Assembly (NCBI GenBank): GCA_028572035.1
Contig: JAPVWE010000068.1
Coordinates: 1-6,910 of the forward strand
Origin: Desulfobacteraceae bacterium
Lineage (GTDB): Bacteria; Desulfobacterota; DSM-4660; Desulfatiglandales; B25-G16
Reading direction: 5' to 3'
Length of the DNA: 6,910 nucleotides
Positions 1 to 6,022 of the stretch are shown here, one piece after another (positions within the stretch are counted from its first letter, which is position 1; every line of letters starts with the position of its first letter). The notes beneath the pieces are model-generated. The model was not told the DNA's origin. It made no database searches and saw only the letters and a program-made list of their open reading frames with translations. The position numbers and the translations under genes are program-made.

Positions 1-165
1 TGGTGGAATGTTGGATTAAATGGAATAATGGCTAGTGAAACGGAAAAAAATGAAATCCTAATGTCTCTTGTTCCTGTCCTTCACTTAGGGAACTTGTCCT
101 GAACAAAGTGAAGGAGGACAAGTTCACGCATTTTTCCACCATTCCATTATTCCAGTATTCCAATT
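1..165. repeat. Intergenic repeat block with nested inverted repeats
   Basis: This is non-coding sequence upstream of the FGE-fold gene. The outer parts (about 1-31 and 136-167) carry TGGAAT/ATTCCA-type motifs in opposite orientation: TGGTGGAATG at the left, CCACCATTCCATTATTCCA at the right, so the ends can pair imperfectly. Nested inside is a stronger palindrome: TCCTTCACTT (77-86) pairs with AAGTGAAGGA (106-115), and alternatively GAACTTGTCC (90-99) pairs with GGACAAGTTC (116-125). The two pairings are mutually exclusive in part. Sequences of the form GTCC-TTC...GAACAAG are common dispersed intergenic repeats in delta-proteobacterial genomes (family knowledge). I see no ORF, RNA gene or clear promoter here. 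Confidence 0.6.
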
Positions 166-198
166 GGGGCGAAGCCCCTAAGTTAAAGGATCTCTACA

Positions 199-945
199 TT
201 GAGGAATCATTGGGACATAAGCGCGGAGCTGGGCTCTGGGCCTTTTCCTGAGAGCATCGTGTGCCCGTTAGATGGGGCTGAGATGGTGTTGGTGCCCATG
301 GGTCCGTTTACCATGGGAATAGCCCAAGAAGAACTTCGCCAGATATTCATGTTGGATCAGAGGCAGACTCTCGTATTTGCCACAGAAATACCCGCCCGCA
401 CCGTCTCTCTCGAGGCATACTACATTGACAGGTATCCGGTGACCAACTACCAGTATCGCAGATTCGTGGAAGAGACAGGGCATCGAGAGCCCTTGCTCTG
501 GAACCAGCCCTTGTGGAGTCAGCCTATGCAACCCGTTGTTTTTGTAGGCTGGGACGATGCAAGGGCTTACGCCAAGTGGGCGGGAAAATCCCTGCCTACA
601 GAGGCTCAGTGGGAAAAGGCTGGCCGTGGAACTGACAGGCGTTTGTGGGCTTGGGGCCATGAATTCCTCCCTGACAGATGTAATTCGAGAGAATACGGTC
701 TTGGGCGCACATCGGAAATCAGCCTCTTCGACCAAGGGATGAGCCCATATGGGTGCTACGACATATGCGGCAATGTATGGGAGATGTGCGAGGGCCGATG
801 GCAAAAGGAGCTTTTGCCTATGCGGGGGGGATGCTTTTTAGGCTCCGCTACATTTGTTAGGGTCACCTGTCGTTGGACCCCTGAGGACCCCATCAACGGC
901 GCCCACTGGCTCGGGTTTCGGTGCATAAAAGAGATTCCCGCCTGA
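199..945 (+). CDS. FGE/SUMF1-fold (formylglycine-generating-enzyme-like) protein
   Basis: This 248-residue protein has the FGE-sulfatase (SUMF1/EgtB/PvdO) fold. Landmarks in order: MVLVPMGPFTMG (29-40, the usual family opening), the YYIDRYPVTNYQYRRFV segment (75-90), WDDARAYAKWAGKSLPTEAQWEKA (118-141), GNVWE (191-195), RGG (209-211) and the terminal GFRC (239-242). True aerobic FGEs need a copper-binding Cys pair just after the RGGS motif; here RGGC is followed by FLGSATF, so that pair is missing and formylglycine formation is unlikely. No signal peptide is seen, so it is probably cytosolic. The start is TTG: an in-frame TAA (184-186) excludes extension, and AAAGGA (185-190) sits 8 bases upstream. 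A small GGGGC-GAA-GCCCC hairpin (166-178) precedes it. The gene converges on the radical SAM gene with a 29-bp gap. Specific substrate is unknown. Confidence 0.88.
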   Translation: MRNHWDISAELGSGPFPESIVCPLDGAEMVLVPMGPFTMGIAQEELRQIFMLDQRQTLVFATEIPARTVSLEAYYIDRYPVTNYQYRRFVEETGHREPLLWNQPLWSQPMQPVVFVGWDDARAYAKWAGKSLPTEAQWEKAGRGTDRRLWAWGHEFLPDRCNSREYGLGRTSEISLFDQGMSPYGCYDICGNVWEMCEGRWQKELLPMRGGCFLGSATFVRVTCRWTPEDPINGAHWLGFRCIKEIPA

Positions 946-974
946 AAGTAACAATCACTTAGATTCATGGTTTC

Positions 975-1850
975 TTACTGCTTCAATGAAACCTTGCTGC
1001 TGAACTCCTCCCTATATGGAACAGAACAGCAGGTAGGTTGAAAGAGGGGCTTGAGTCCGAGACTCAAGGCCATATCTATGGTTTTAGTTGACCAAACAGC
1101 CATTCGTGTGGCGCCTGCTCGAATGGCAAGCTCCTCCATTACCTGTCCTTCCCTGGTTCTCGGCCTCTCACAGCCCAGAGAAAGTGGGGTATGGGGCATC
1201 ATCAATCGTGCCCTGGCAATCAATCGTGCAACCTCTATTGGGGAAAGAGGTGCGATACCTGACATTGGTGTACCTTTTAAGGGACTGAGCACAACAATCA
1301 CTAAGGCAGAAGGCTGATAACGACTTATAATATGAAGGGCATTATATTCACCATGTAGTCTACCATTCAGTAGCCCGGCAACAACATGAGGCACCACATC
1401 CATACCTGATTTGAAGAGATTCTCCAATGATGTTATCACGTTTTGAAGACCATCGAGATGGTAGATCTTTTTTGCAGTTTCATCATCACCCATTACATCA
1501 ATTAAGGCCTGATCCACCCCTGCTTCTTTGAGGGCTGCCGCTGTGCTGAAATCCAAGATACCGCTGTGCACAGATATAAATAGATTTGTTTCAGACCTTA
1601 TTCTGGATATAGCCTGATAGAATCTTTTCCAGGGCAATTTTCCTTCAAGGTCTGATCCGCCACTCAAAAGCACCCCTGAATGACCTGAGTGCGCCAAATT
1701 GAGACACTTTTTGATAAGAGTATCTGGATCCGTAGCCTCAATCATAGGTTTGAGGAGCAATCCCTTGCAGTGCTCACACAGCAACTGGCACCTATCCCCG
1801 GTTAATGATAGAGCAGGATAGAGGCCTCTCATAGATCCGTACCTGATCAT
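975..1850 (-). CDS. Radical SAM protein, LipS-like (5' end uncertain)
   Basis: The protein has the radical SAM cluster motif C-x3-C-x2-C (C21, C25, C28, in SLTGDRCQLLCEHCKG) that binds the [4Fe-4S] cluster and S-adenosylmethionine, and an SGGSD segment (63-67) at the place of the SAM-binding GGE motif. The TG-x2-C-x-L-x-C-x-HC context followed by LLLKPMIEA resembles the two-protein LipS1/LipS2 lipoyl synthase family of archaea and anaerobes; this subfamily call is recollection, not a search result, and no lipoate or gcvH gene is nearby. The listed start is the only in-frame ATG, but it lies inside conserved sequence (PGMIRYGSMRG). The frame is open upstream to a TAG at 2037-2039 and encodes plausible family N-terminus (see next entry), so the real protein is probably about 40-55 residues longer. 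A Cys pair (274-275) lies near the C-terminus. Confidence 0.85.
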   Translation of the reverse strand: MIRYGSMRGLYPALSLTGDRCQLLCEHCKGLLLKPMIEATDPDTLIKKCLNLAHSGHSGVLLSGGSDLEGKLPWKRFYQAISRIRSETNLFISVHSGILDFSTAAALKEAGVDQALIDVMGDDETAKKIYHLDGLQNVITSLENLFKSGMDVVPHVVAGLLNGRLHGEYNALHIISRYQPSALVIVVLSPLKGTPMSGIAPLSPIEVARLIARARLMMPHTPLSLGCERPRTREGQVMEELAIRAGATRMAVWSTKTIDMALSLGLKPLFQPTCCSVPYREEFSSKVSLKQ

Positions 1851-2015
1851 GCCAGGAAGGTAGAATGTAAAACTGTCTCCATGGTTTTCCCTGGTAACCT
1901 TCCATGCATGATCAAAAAGATCCCTGTCTTTTTCTTGTATCAGATTACCGATATCTTTTATCCCTTGGTTCAGTTTTTCTTGACAGAATGAGGTCTTCTC
2001 TAATACTTTCTTAAT
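1851..2015 (-). other. Likely 5' coding extension of the radical SAM gene, without a standard start codon
   Basis: Reading in frame upstream of the annotated ATG gives ...LFDHAWKVTRENHGDSFTF followed by YLPG joined to MIRYG, and before that KKVLEK...LNQGIKDIGNLIQEKDRD. The pattern of a short helical leader, then a D-x-F-x-HAW-x-V segment, then PG-M is what the N-termini of biotin-synthase-like radical SAM proteins look like. There is no ATG, GTG or TTG in this frame between the stop at 2037-2039 and 1850. Candidate rare starts are ATT at 2015-2013 (ATTAAGAAA) and CTG at 1973-1971; neither has a convincing ribosome binding site. Alternatives are a lost start codon (pseudogene) or a sequencing error. 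Confidence 0.6.
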
Positions 2016-2039
2016 AGAATAATTTGCGCCAATTGTCTA

Positions 2040-2162
2040 TTATCTGTTATTCTAACTGTTCAGGTAGCCACCAAGGCACAAACAATTGAAAATTGACAAT
2101 CGAAAATTTACAATTGGAATTGGTGCCTTGGTGTCTTAGTGGCTGAATAGTTATCTGTTATT
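2040..2162. mobile_element. MITE-like inverted-repeat element with 12-bp flanking direct repeats
   Basis: An imperfect long inverted repeat: AACTGTTCAGGTAGCCACC (2054-2072) with AAGGCAC just after it pairs with GTGCCTTGGTGTC and TTAGTGGCTGAATAGTT (2123-2152). The centre (2083-2115) is A+T-rich and made of CAATTG/AAAATT motifs that are themselves partly palindromic. The element is flanked by an exact 12-bp direct repeat, TTATCTGTTATT at 2040-2051 and 2151-2162, which looks like a target-site duplication. It codes for nothing and is too small to be autonomous. The GCCACCAAGGCAC-type arm is a motif I associate with dispersed intergenic repeats in delta-proteobacteria. It sits between two divergent genes, so it may also act as a bidirectional hairpin in their leaders. 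Confidence 0.6.
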
Positions 2163-2182
2163 TGAAAAAAAGGGGGCATATT

Positions 2183-2785
2183 ATGAGGCCATTTCTTTCT
2201 TTCGGTAGATTTGGTTTTTCTCTATCTCTTGGCTTGTTTGTGGCATGTGCCACTCTTCCCAGCATGAATGTTACATATAAGACCATGCCAAAATCTAATA
2301 TATTGGAGGGGAGAGAGATCTATTTCAGGTTTATTGACAAGAGATCTGATAAAGATATTATTGGCCAAGGAGCAAAGAGGATATATAAACATTTTTCTGG
2401 GAATATTAACTTCATCGTATCAAAAGGGAAAAAGGACGAATCCCTTGTTGGGGTTTATGAGGCCGAATCCCTTTTCAAAAATGCCCTTGCCATTTATTTA
2501 GAAAATATGGGTTTAAGGTTGTTACCCGAGCCAAAACCAGGCATCCCAGAGTTAGCTATCAAACTTCATGATTTTGTTCTGGATCTATCTGGTCGAAGAT
2601 GGGTTGCCAGGATAGTCTATGAGGCTGAGTTTATTCAAGATGGAAGTGTTTTGATCAGGGAATTCAGGGGCGAAGGTGAAAAGTATAGAGTTTCCAGGCT
2701 CACTCAGGCGGATCAAGTTATGAGCGAAACATTCACAGATATTATAAATCAACTTGACGTAAAGAGAATGTTTGATAAAAAATAA
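2183..2785 (+). CDS. YajG-like lipoprotein
   Basis: The protein is 200 residues from ATG 2183. An upstream in-frame TTG at 2162 would add seven residues, but GGGGG (2172-2176) sits six bases before the ATG and fits it as ribosome binding site, and the ATG gives a compact signal peptide. Residues 1-21 form a short basic N-terminus and hydrophobic stretch (FSLSLGLF) ending in a lipobox, LFVAC, with Cys22 the lipidated residue. The +2 residue is Ala, not Asp, which favours outer-membrane sorting in Gram-negatives. The mature part has a D-x-R segment with IGQG after it, a central helix around LFKNALAIYLENMGLRL, and alternating beta-like strands, as in YajG/lipoprotein_16-type periplasmic proteins; length is near that of YajG. 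Exact function is unknown. Downstream (2786-2917) there is no obvious terminator with a T-run. Confidence 0.75.
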   Translation: MRPFLSFGRFGFSLSLGLFVACATLPSMNVTYKTMPKSNILEGREIYFRFIDKRSDKDIIGQGAKRIYKHFSGNINFIVSKGKKDESLVGVYEAESLFKNALAIYLENMGLRLLPEPKPGIPELAIKLHDFVLDLSGRRWVARIVYEAEFIQDGSVLIREFRGEGEKYRVSRLTQADQVMSETFTDIINQLDVKRMFDKK

Positions 2786-2832
2786 GAGAATAGAACGTAA
2801 AAGCTAAATTGCCTAAGATATTCACCGTTCAC

Positions 2833-2878
2833 CGTTTCCCGACGGCTTCCGAGTTTATGGATTCCCTCGGCGGAAACG
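2833..2878. repeat. Hairpin-forming intergenic sequence
   Basis: CGTTTCC (2833-2839) pairs with GGAAACG (2872-2878), and inside it CCGAG (2849-2853) pairs with CTCGG (2866-2870). Just before it a 7-bp unit, TTCACCG, occurs twice in tandem (2821-2834). There is no T-run, so it is not a classical intrinsic terminator. It may be a dispersed intergenic repeat or a structured leader of the kinase operon. Nothing else is seen in 2786-2917 apart from the kinase ribosome binding site. Confidence 0.4.
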
Positions 2879-2917
2879 ACTGACAACGAGCTATACCAAG
2901 GGGTGCTACACTGACTT

Positions 2918-4183
2918 ATGTTGGATTCAAAAAATATAAAGACTATAGGTCGCTATGAGATTTTGAAAAAGGTAGGGCAGGGCAGCAGGGGAGCCGTCTA
3001 CCTTGGGCGAGACCCTTACATAGAACGTCAAGTAGCCGTTAAGGTTTATCGTTTTCCTGAAAATAAAGGCCCTAAGGAGATAGAAAGGTACCAGAAGAAG
3101 TTTTTTGTTGAGGCACAATCAGCGGGACGCCTTACGCATCCGAATATTGTAGCTATACACGATGCTGGGCTGCATCAAGACTTTTGCTATATTACCATGG
3201 AATATGTAGATGGTTCCACATTAGAGAAATTCTGTGACTCAAATAATCTTTTGTCTGTCGAAAAGGTGCTTAAGAGTGTTTTCAGCGCATGTAAAGGCCT
3301 GGAATATGCCCATCAAAACGAGGTAATCCACAGGGATATAAAACCCTCTAACATCATTCTTAGCTCAGCTGGTCAGGTAAAGATAACTGATTTTAGCATC
3401 GCCTATATCAAAAGGAGTGCATCAACCCTTGTTAAAGGTTTGTTTGGTTCACCCAGTTATATGTCTCCCGAGCAAATCAAAGAGGAGCCTATAGCAGAGA
3501 AGAGCGATCTCTTTTCTCTCGGCTCGGTGCTCTATGAACTCCTAACCGGTAAAAAGGCGTTTGATGGAGAAAGCGAATACTCTATTATGTATAAGATTGC
3601 TAATGAAGACCCTGCTCCCGTTCTGGAAGCAAGACCAGAGCTACCTGAAATTGTGGGAAAGATCCTTGACAAGGCCCTGGCCAAAGACCCATCTGAACGT
3701 TATCAGAGCACTTTGGACTTCGCCTATGATCTGAGACTGGCCTTACGTAGCTTAAGGGATACCCCAAGAGAAACCCACGACAAGGAATTGCTGAGCTACA
3801 TCCATGGTCTACCCTTTTTTAGTAATTTTACTGAAAGCCAGATTGACCAGATCTTTTCTGCATGTAACATAATCAAGATTGAGAAGGGTAAGACTATTAT
3901 CGAAGAGGGAGAAGTAGATGATTCCTTTTATATTCTGATCAGCGGCCAGGTAATAGTCCGAAAGGGGGACAAAGATCTTGCCACGTTAGAAAAGGGCGTG
4001 GTTTTTGGAGAGATGGCCTACCTGACTGGTGAAGCCCGTACAGCTACCATTATTAGCAAGAATGATTGTATCTTACTTAAGTTCAGCTCTACTCTTTTGA
4101 ATAGATTATCCGAATCCATTCAACTTCTATTCTTTAAAAACTTCACCCAGACCATAATCAAACGTCTATCAAAAGGTGCCTAG
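2918..4183 (+). CDS. Ser/Thr protein kinase fused to a cyclic-nucleotide-binding domain
   Basis: This 421-residue cytosolic protein phosphorylates Ser/Thr residues on unknown targets. The Hanks-type kinase domain (about 13-277) has a Gly loop GQGSRG (20-25), the VAVK lysine K42, an alpha-C glutamate E65, HRD (138-140), N145, SPE in place of APE (183-185), D197 and R261. The Mg-binding DFG motif reads DFS (158-160), an unusual replacement of the glycine. From about 292 to 415 follows a cyclic-nucleotide-binding (CAP/PKA-R type) domain; its phosphate-binding cassette FGEMAYLTGEARTA (363-376) keeps E365 and R374 with canonical spacing, so binding of cAMP or cGMP is plausible. There is no transmembrane segment, unlike PknB-type kinases. 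AAGGGGTG (2898-2905) lies 12 bases before ATG. rimO follows 21 bp downstream, probably in one operon. Regulation of the kinase by the C-terminal sensor is an inference. Confidence 0.93.
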   Translation: MLDSKNIKTIGRYEILKKVGQGSRGAVYLGRDPYIERQVAVKVYRFPENKGPKEIERYQKKFFVEAQSAGRLTHPNIVAIHDAGLHQDFCYITMEYVDGSTLEKFCDSNNLLSVEKVLKSVFSACKGLEYAHQNEVIHRDIKPSNIILSSAGQVKITDFSIAYIKRSASTLVKGLFGSPSYMSPEQIKEEPIAEKSDLFSLGSVLYELLTGKKAFDGESEYSIMYKIANEDPAPVLEARPELPEIVGKILDKALAKDPSERYQSTLDFAYDLRLALRSLRDTPRETHDKELLSYIHGLPFFSNFTESQIDQIFSACNIIKIEKGKTIIEEGEVDDSFYILISGQVIVRKGDKDLATLEKGVVFGEMAYLTGEARTATIISKNDCILLKFSSTLLNRLSESIQLLFFKNFTQTIIKRLSKGA

Positions 4184-4204
4184 CTCAAGAAGGATAACCC
4201 CTCT

Positions 4205-5539
4205 ATGAGAAAGGTATTTCTCATCAATCTCGGATGCGCAAAAAACCTTGTAGACAGCGAACATATACTCGGTCTCATCAAAGAGGAAGGATATGACATA
4301 ACAGATGATCCTTCAGATGCCGAGATAGCTATTGTGAATACCTGTGCCTTTATCAGGCCAGCGGTTGAAGAGAGCATAGATACAATACTTGGTCTTGCCA
4401 GTCTGAAGGAGAAGGGGAGCTTGAGGCTCCTTGTGGTTGCAGGTTGTTTTGTACAGAGATATGGACGAAAGCTACTCAGGGAAATCCCGGAGGTTGATGG
4501 CTGGCTTGGTACAGGTCAGATCTACAGAATAGGTGAGGTCTTAAGGGCTACGGAGGATAGCTCCCCGATTATTCTTCTAGACAGACCATGTTTTTTAGCC
4601 GATCACAGGTCACCCAGGGTCCAGACAACACCATTTTATTCTGCCTATCTAAAGATTGCCGAAGGATGCTCGCACCCCTGTTCCTTTTGTATTGTTCCTT
4701 CCCTGCGGGGACCTTTTCGGAGCAGGACTGTGGGCTCTCTCTTCATTGAGGCACAAAAGATGGTTGAAAGGGGTGTCAGGGAGATTAATCTCGTGGCCCA
4801 GGATACATCCTGGTATGGCCATGATCTTGATCCACCGCGCACACTTGAGGATCTCCTGGAGGAACTGCTTACCATATCCGGACTGAAATGGCTTAGAATT
4901 CTCTATGCCCATCCTTATCATGTGACTGAAAGGCTTCTCGGGCTTATTCATTCCGAGGAGATGCTGTGCCCCTACCTTGATGTGCCCATTCAACATGTTA
5001 ATCCGGATATTCTGAAGGCTATGGGACGCCCTTTAAACTCAGAATCTATACCCCAGTTGATACAGAGAATAAGAAAAGGATCAAGAAAGATAGCCTTGAG
5101 GACAACGGTAATGATCGGTTTTCCGGGAGAGACTGAGGAGAGATTTAGAGAACTGTGCGATTTTATAAGAGAGGCCAGATTTGACAGGCTGGGTGTCTTT
5201 CCCTTTAGCCCTGAGAAGGGCACCCCCGCTGCCAGGCTCAAAGATGTTATACCTCAAGAGATGGTAGAATGCAGGATCCAGGAGGTTATGGAAATCCAGG
5301 CAGAGAATAGTAGAAAGCTTAATGAAGAGTTGGTTGGTAAAACAGTACCGGTACTGGTTGAGGGATTACACCCCGAGACAGATCTACTCCTGAGCGGCAG
5401 GACAGCAACCATGGCACCAAAAGTAGACGGTCAGGTGTTGATCAATGAGGGATCAGCCACAGTAGGAGAAATTGTCCCCGTCCGGATAACCGAGGCCCAC
5501 ACATACGACCTAGTCGGGAGCACAGAAAGAGGAGATTGA
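4205..5539 (+). CDS. rimO: Ribosomal protein S12 methylthiotransferase RimO
   Basis: RimO is a radical SAM enzyme that adds a methylthio group to the conserved aspartate of ribosomal protein S12 (Asp89 in E. coli). At 444 residues it is of usual length. The N-terminal MTTase domain carries the auxiliary-cluster cysteines C11 (NLGCAKNLVDSE), C47 (NTCAF) and C81 (AGCF). The radical SAM motif is C155-x3-C159-x2-C162 in EGCSHPCSFC, followed by RGPFRSR. LVAQDTSWYG and YLDVPIQH favour RimO over the tRNA-modifying MiaB. A C-terminal TRAM-type domain occupies about 375-440 and, in the family, helps contact S12. AAGAAGGA (4187-4194) lies 10 bases before the ATG. It probably shares a transcript with the kinase gene upstream. 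Its stop codon is only a few bases from the broken integron integrase on the other strand. Confidence 0.95.
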   Translation: MRKVFLINLGCAKNLVDSEHILGLIKEEGYDITDDPSDAEIAIVNTCAFIRPAVEESIDTILGLASLKEKGSLRLLVVAGCFVQRYGRKLLREIPEVDGWLGTGQIYRIGEVLRATEDSSPIILLDRPCFLADHRSPRVQTTPFYSAYLKIAEGCSHPCSFCIVPSLRGPFRSRTVGSLFIEAQKMVERGVREINLVAQDTSWYGHDLDPPRTLEDLLEELLTISGLKWLRILYAHPYHVTERLLGLIHSEEMLCPYLDVPIQHVNPDILKAMGRPLNSESIPQLIQRIRKGSRKIALRTTVMIGFPGETEERFRELCDFIREARFDRLGVFPFSPEKGTPAARLKDVIPQEMVECRIQEVMEIQAENSRKLNEELVGKTVPVLVEGLHPETDLLLSGRTATMAPKVDGQVLINEGSATVGEIVPVRITEAHTYDLVGSTERGD

Positions 5540-5875
5540 CCCTACAACGCCATTCTTGCCCGCTCTTCCCCGCCTCTTAGCCCTAACTGCATTGATTTGA
5601 TCAGCTATGTCAATATTGAGAACTTCACGATAGAGAAATAGTAGGGCATTGAAAGCCTGATTCTGGGTTGAAGAAGCGACCTTCAGATCCACAGCCAAAT
5701 GTGTGAGAAAAACCTCAATTTCGTGCTTTCGCATATCTTTCGGGTGGCGCTTGTTATGGAACAAGATATATCTCTTGATCCAGGAGATGTAGGAATTCTC
5801 AGTGCGGATGGAATAGTGTTTGAGGCGAAGCGTATCCCTGACTTGCTCCAAGAGCTTCTTTGGCGCTTTATCCAT
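5510..5875 (-). pseudogene. intI: Truncated integron integrase (IntI-type tyrosine recombinase), N-terminal domain only
   Basis: From Met at 5875 the frame reads MDKAPKKLLEQVRDTLR then HYSIRTENSYISWIKRYILFH, RHPKDM, EVFLTHLAVD, KVASSTQNQAFNALLFLYREVL. This parallels class 1 IntI closely ([54 protein letters not shown], from memory): the SAM-like DNA-binding domain of integron integrases. The recognisable part stops near RAKRR at about 5573, just before the LPVVLT that normally opens the catalytic domain. No R-H-R-Y catalytic residues, no IntI-specific patch and no C-terminal two-thirds of the usual ~320 residues are present, so it cannot recombine DNA. The tail runs into the antisense of rimO's last codons. 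An in-frame ATG at 5974 would add 33 unconserved residues. The gene points away from the cassettes, the normal integron layout. Confidence 0.85.
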
Positions 5876-5939
5876 ATTATTTAAGTTGAATTCATTGTAT
5901 TTATTGCTATATATTGAATAAAATATTGAAATGGGAAAA

Positions 5940-6022
5940 CCAACAGTTTTCTTATATGTTGGAATTTTTTCCATAATTGCTTAATACTTTGGAATAAATT
6001 CCACTCACTCAATTGTTATGCC
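5940..6022 (+). other. Putative attI recombination site (core GTTATGCC at 6015-6022)
   Basis: The stretch lies between the integrase fragment and the first cassette ORF, where attI is expected. GTTATGCC (6015-6022) matches the G^TTRRRY-type core and nearly equals the R' box of the attC downstream (GTTATGGC), so the crossover would be between G6015 and T6016. The flank contains a 7-bp direct repeat TTGGAAT (5959-5965 and 5989-5995), an inverted pair CCAACA/TGTTGG (5940-5945, 5957-5962) and GGAAT-AA-ATTCC (5991-6002). Such repeats could be integrase-binding sites, as the DR1/DR2 repeats are in attI1, but attI sites are not conserved between integrons, so only the core and position support the call. 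Confidence 0.6.
5959..5987 (+). promoter_or_regulatory. Weak candidate cassette promoter (Pc)
   Basis: TTGGAA (5959-5964) and TAATAC (5982-5987) are separated by 17 bases and point toward the cassettes. The match to the sigma70 consensus is poor (4/6 and 3/6) and the region is A+T-rich, so chance is likely. It is listed because a promoter facing the cassettes is expected here. Confidence 0.2.

Noticed and set aside
268..804. Long minus-strand ORF opposite the FGE-fold gene
   Set aside because: It has no recognisable motif and lies wholly inside a well-supported gene on the other strand.
969..993. GGTTTC...GAAACC as a terminator between the convergent genes
   Set aside because: There are only six pairs with a 13-base loop and no T-run on either side.
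2040..2162. CRISPR repeat-spacer unit
   Set aside because: There are only two short direct repeats, and the sequence between them is an inverted repeat, not spacers.
2833..2878. Hairpin as a riboswitch ahead of the kinase gene
   Set aside because: No known riboswitch core was recognised; it looks more like a simple intergenic inverted repeat.
4649..4996. Minus-strand and alternative-frame ORFs inside rimO
   Set aside because: They overlap the radical SAM core of rimO and have no family features or ribosome binding sites.
5699..5884. Short plus-strand ORF across the integrase fragment
   Set aside because: The minus-strand frame shows clear IntI similarity; the plus-strand translation shows none.
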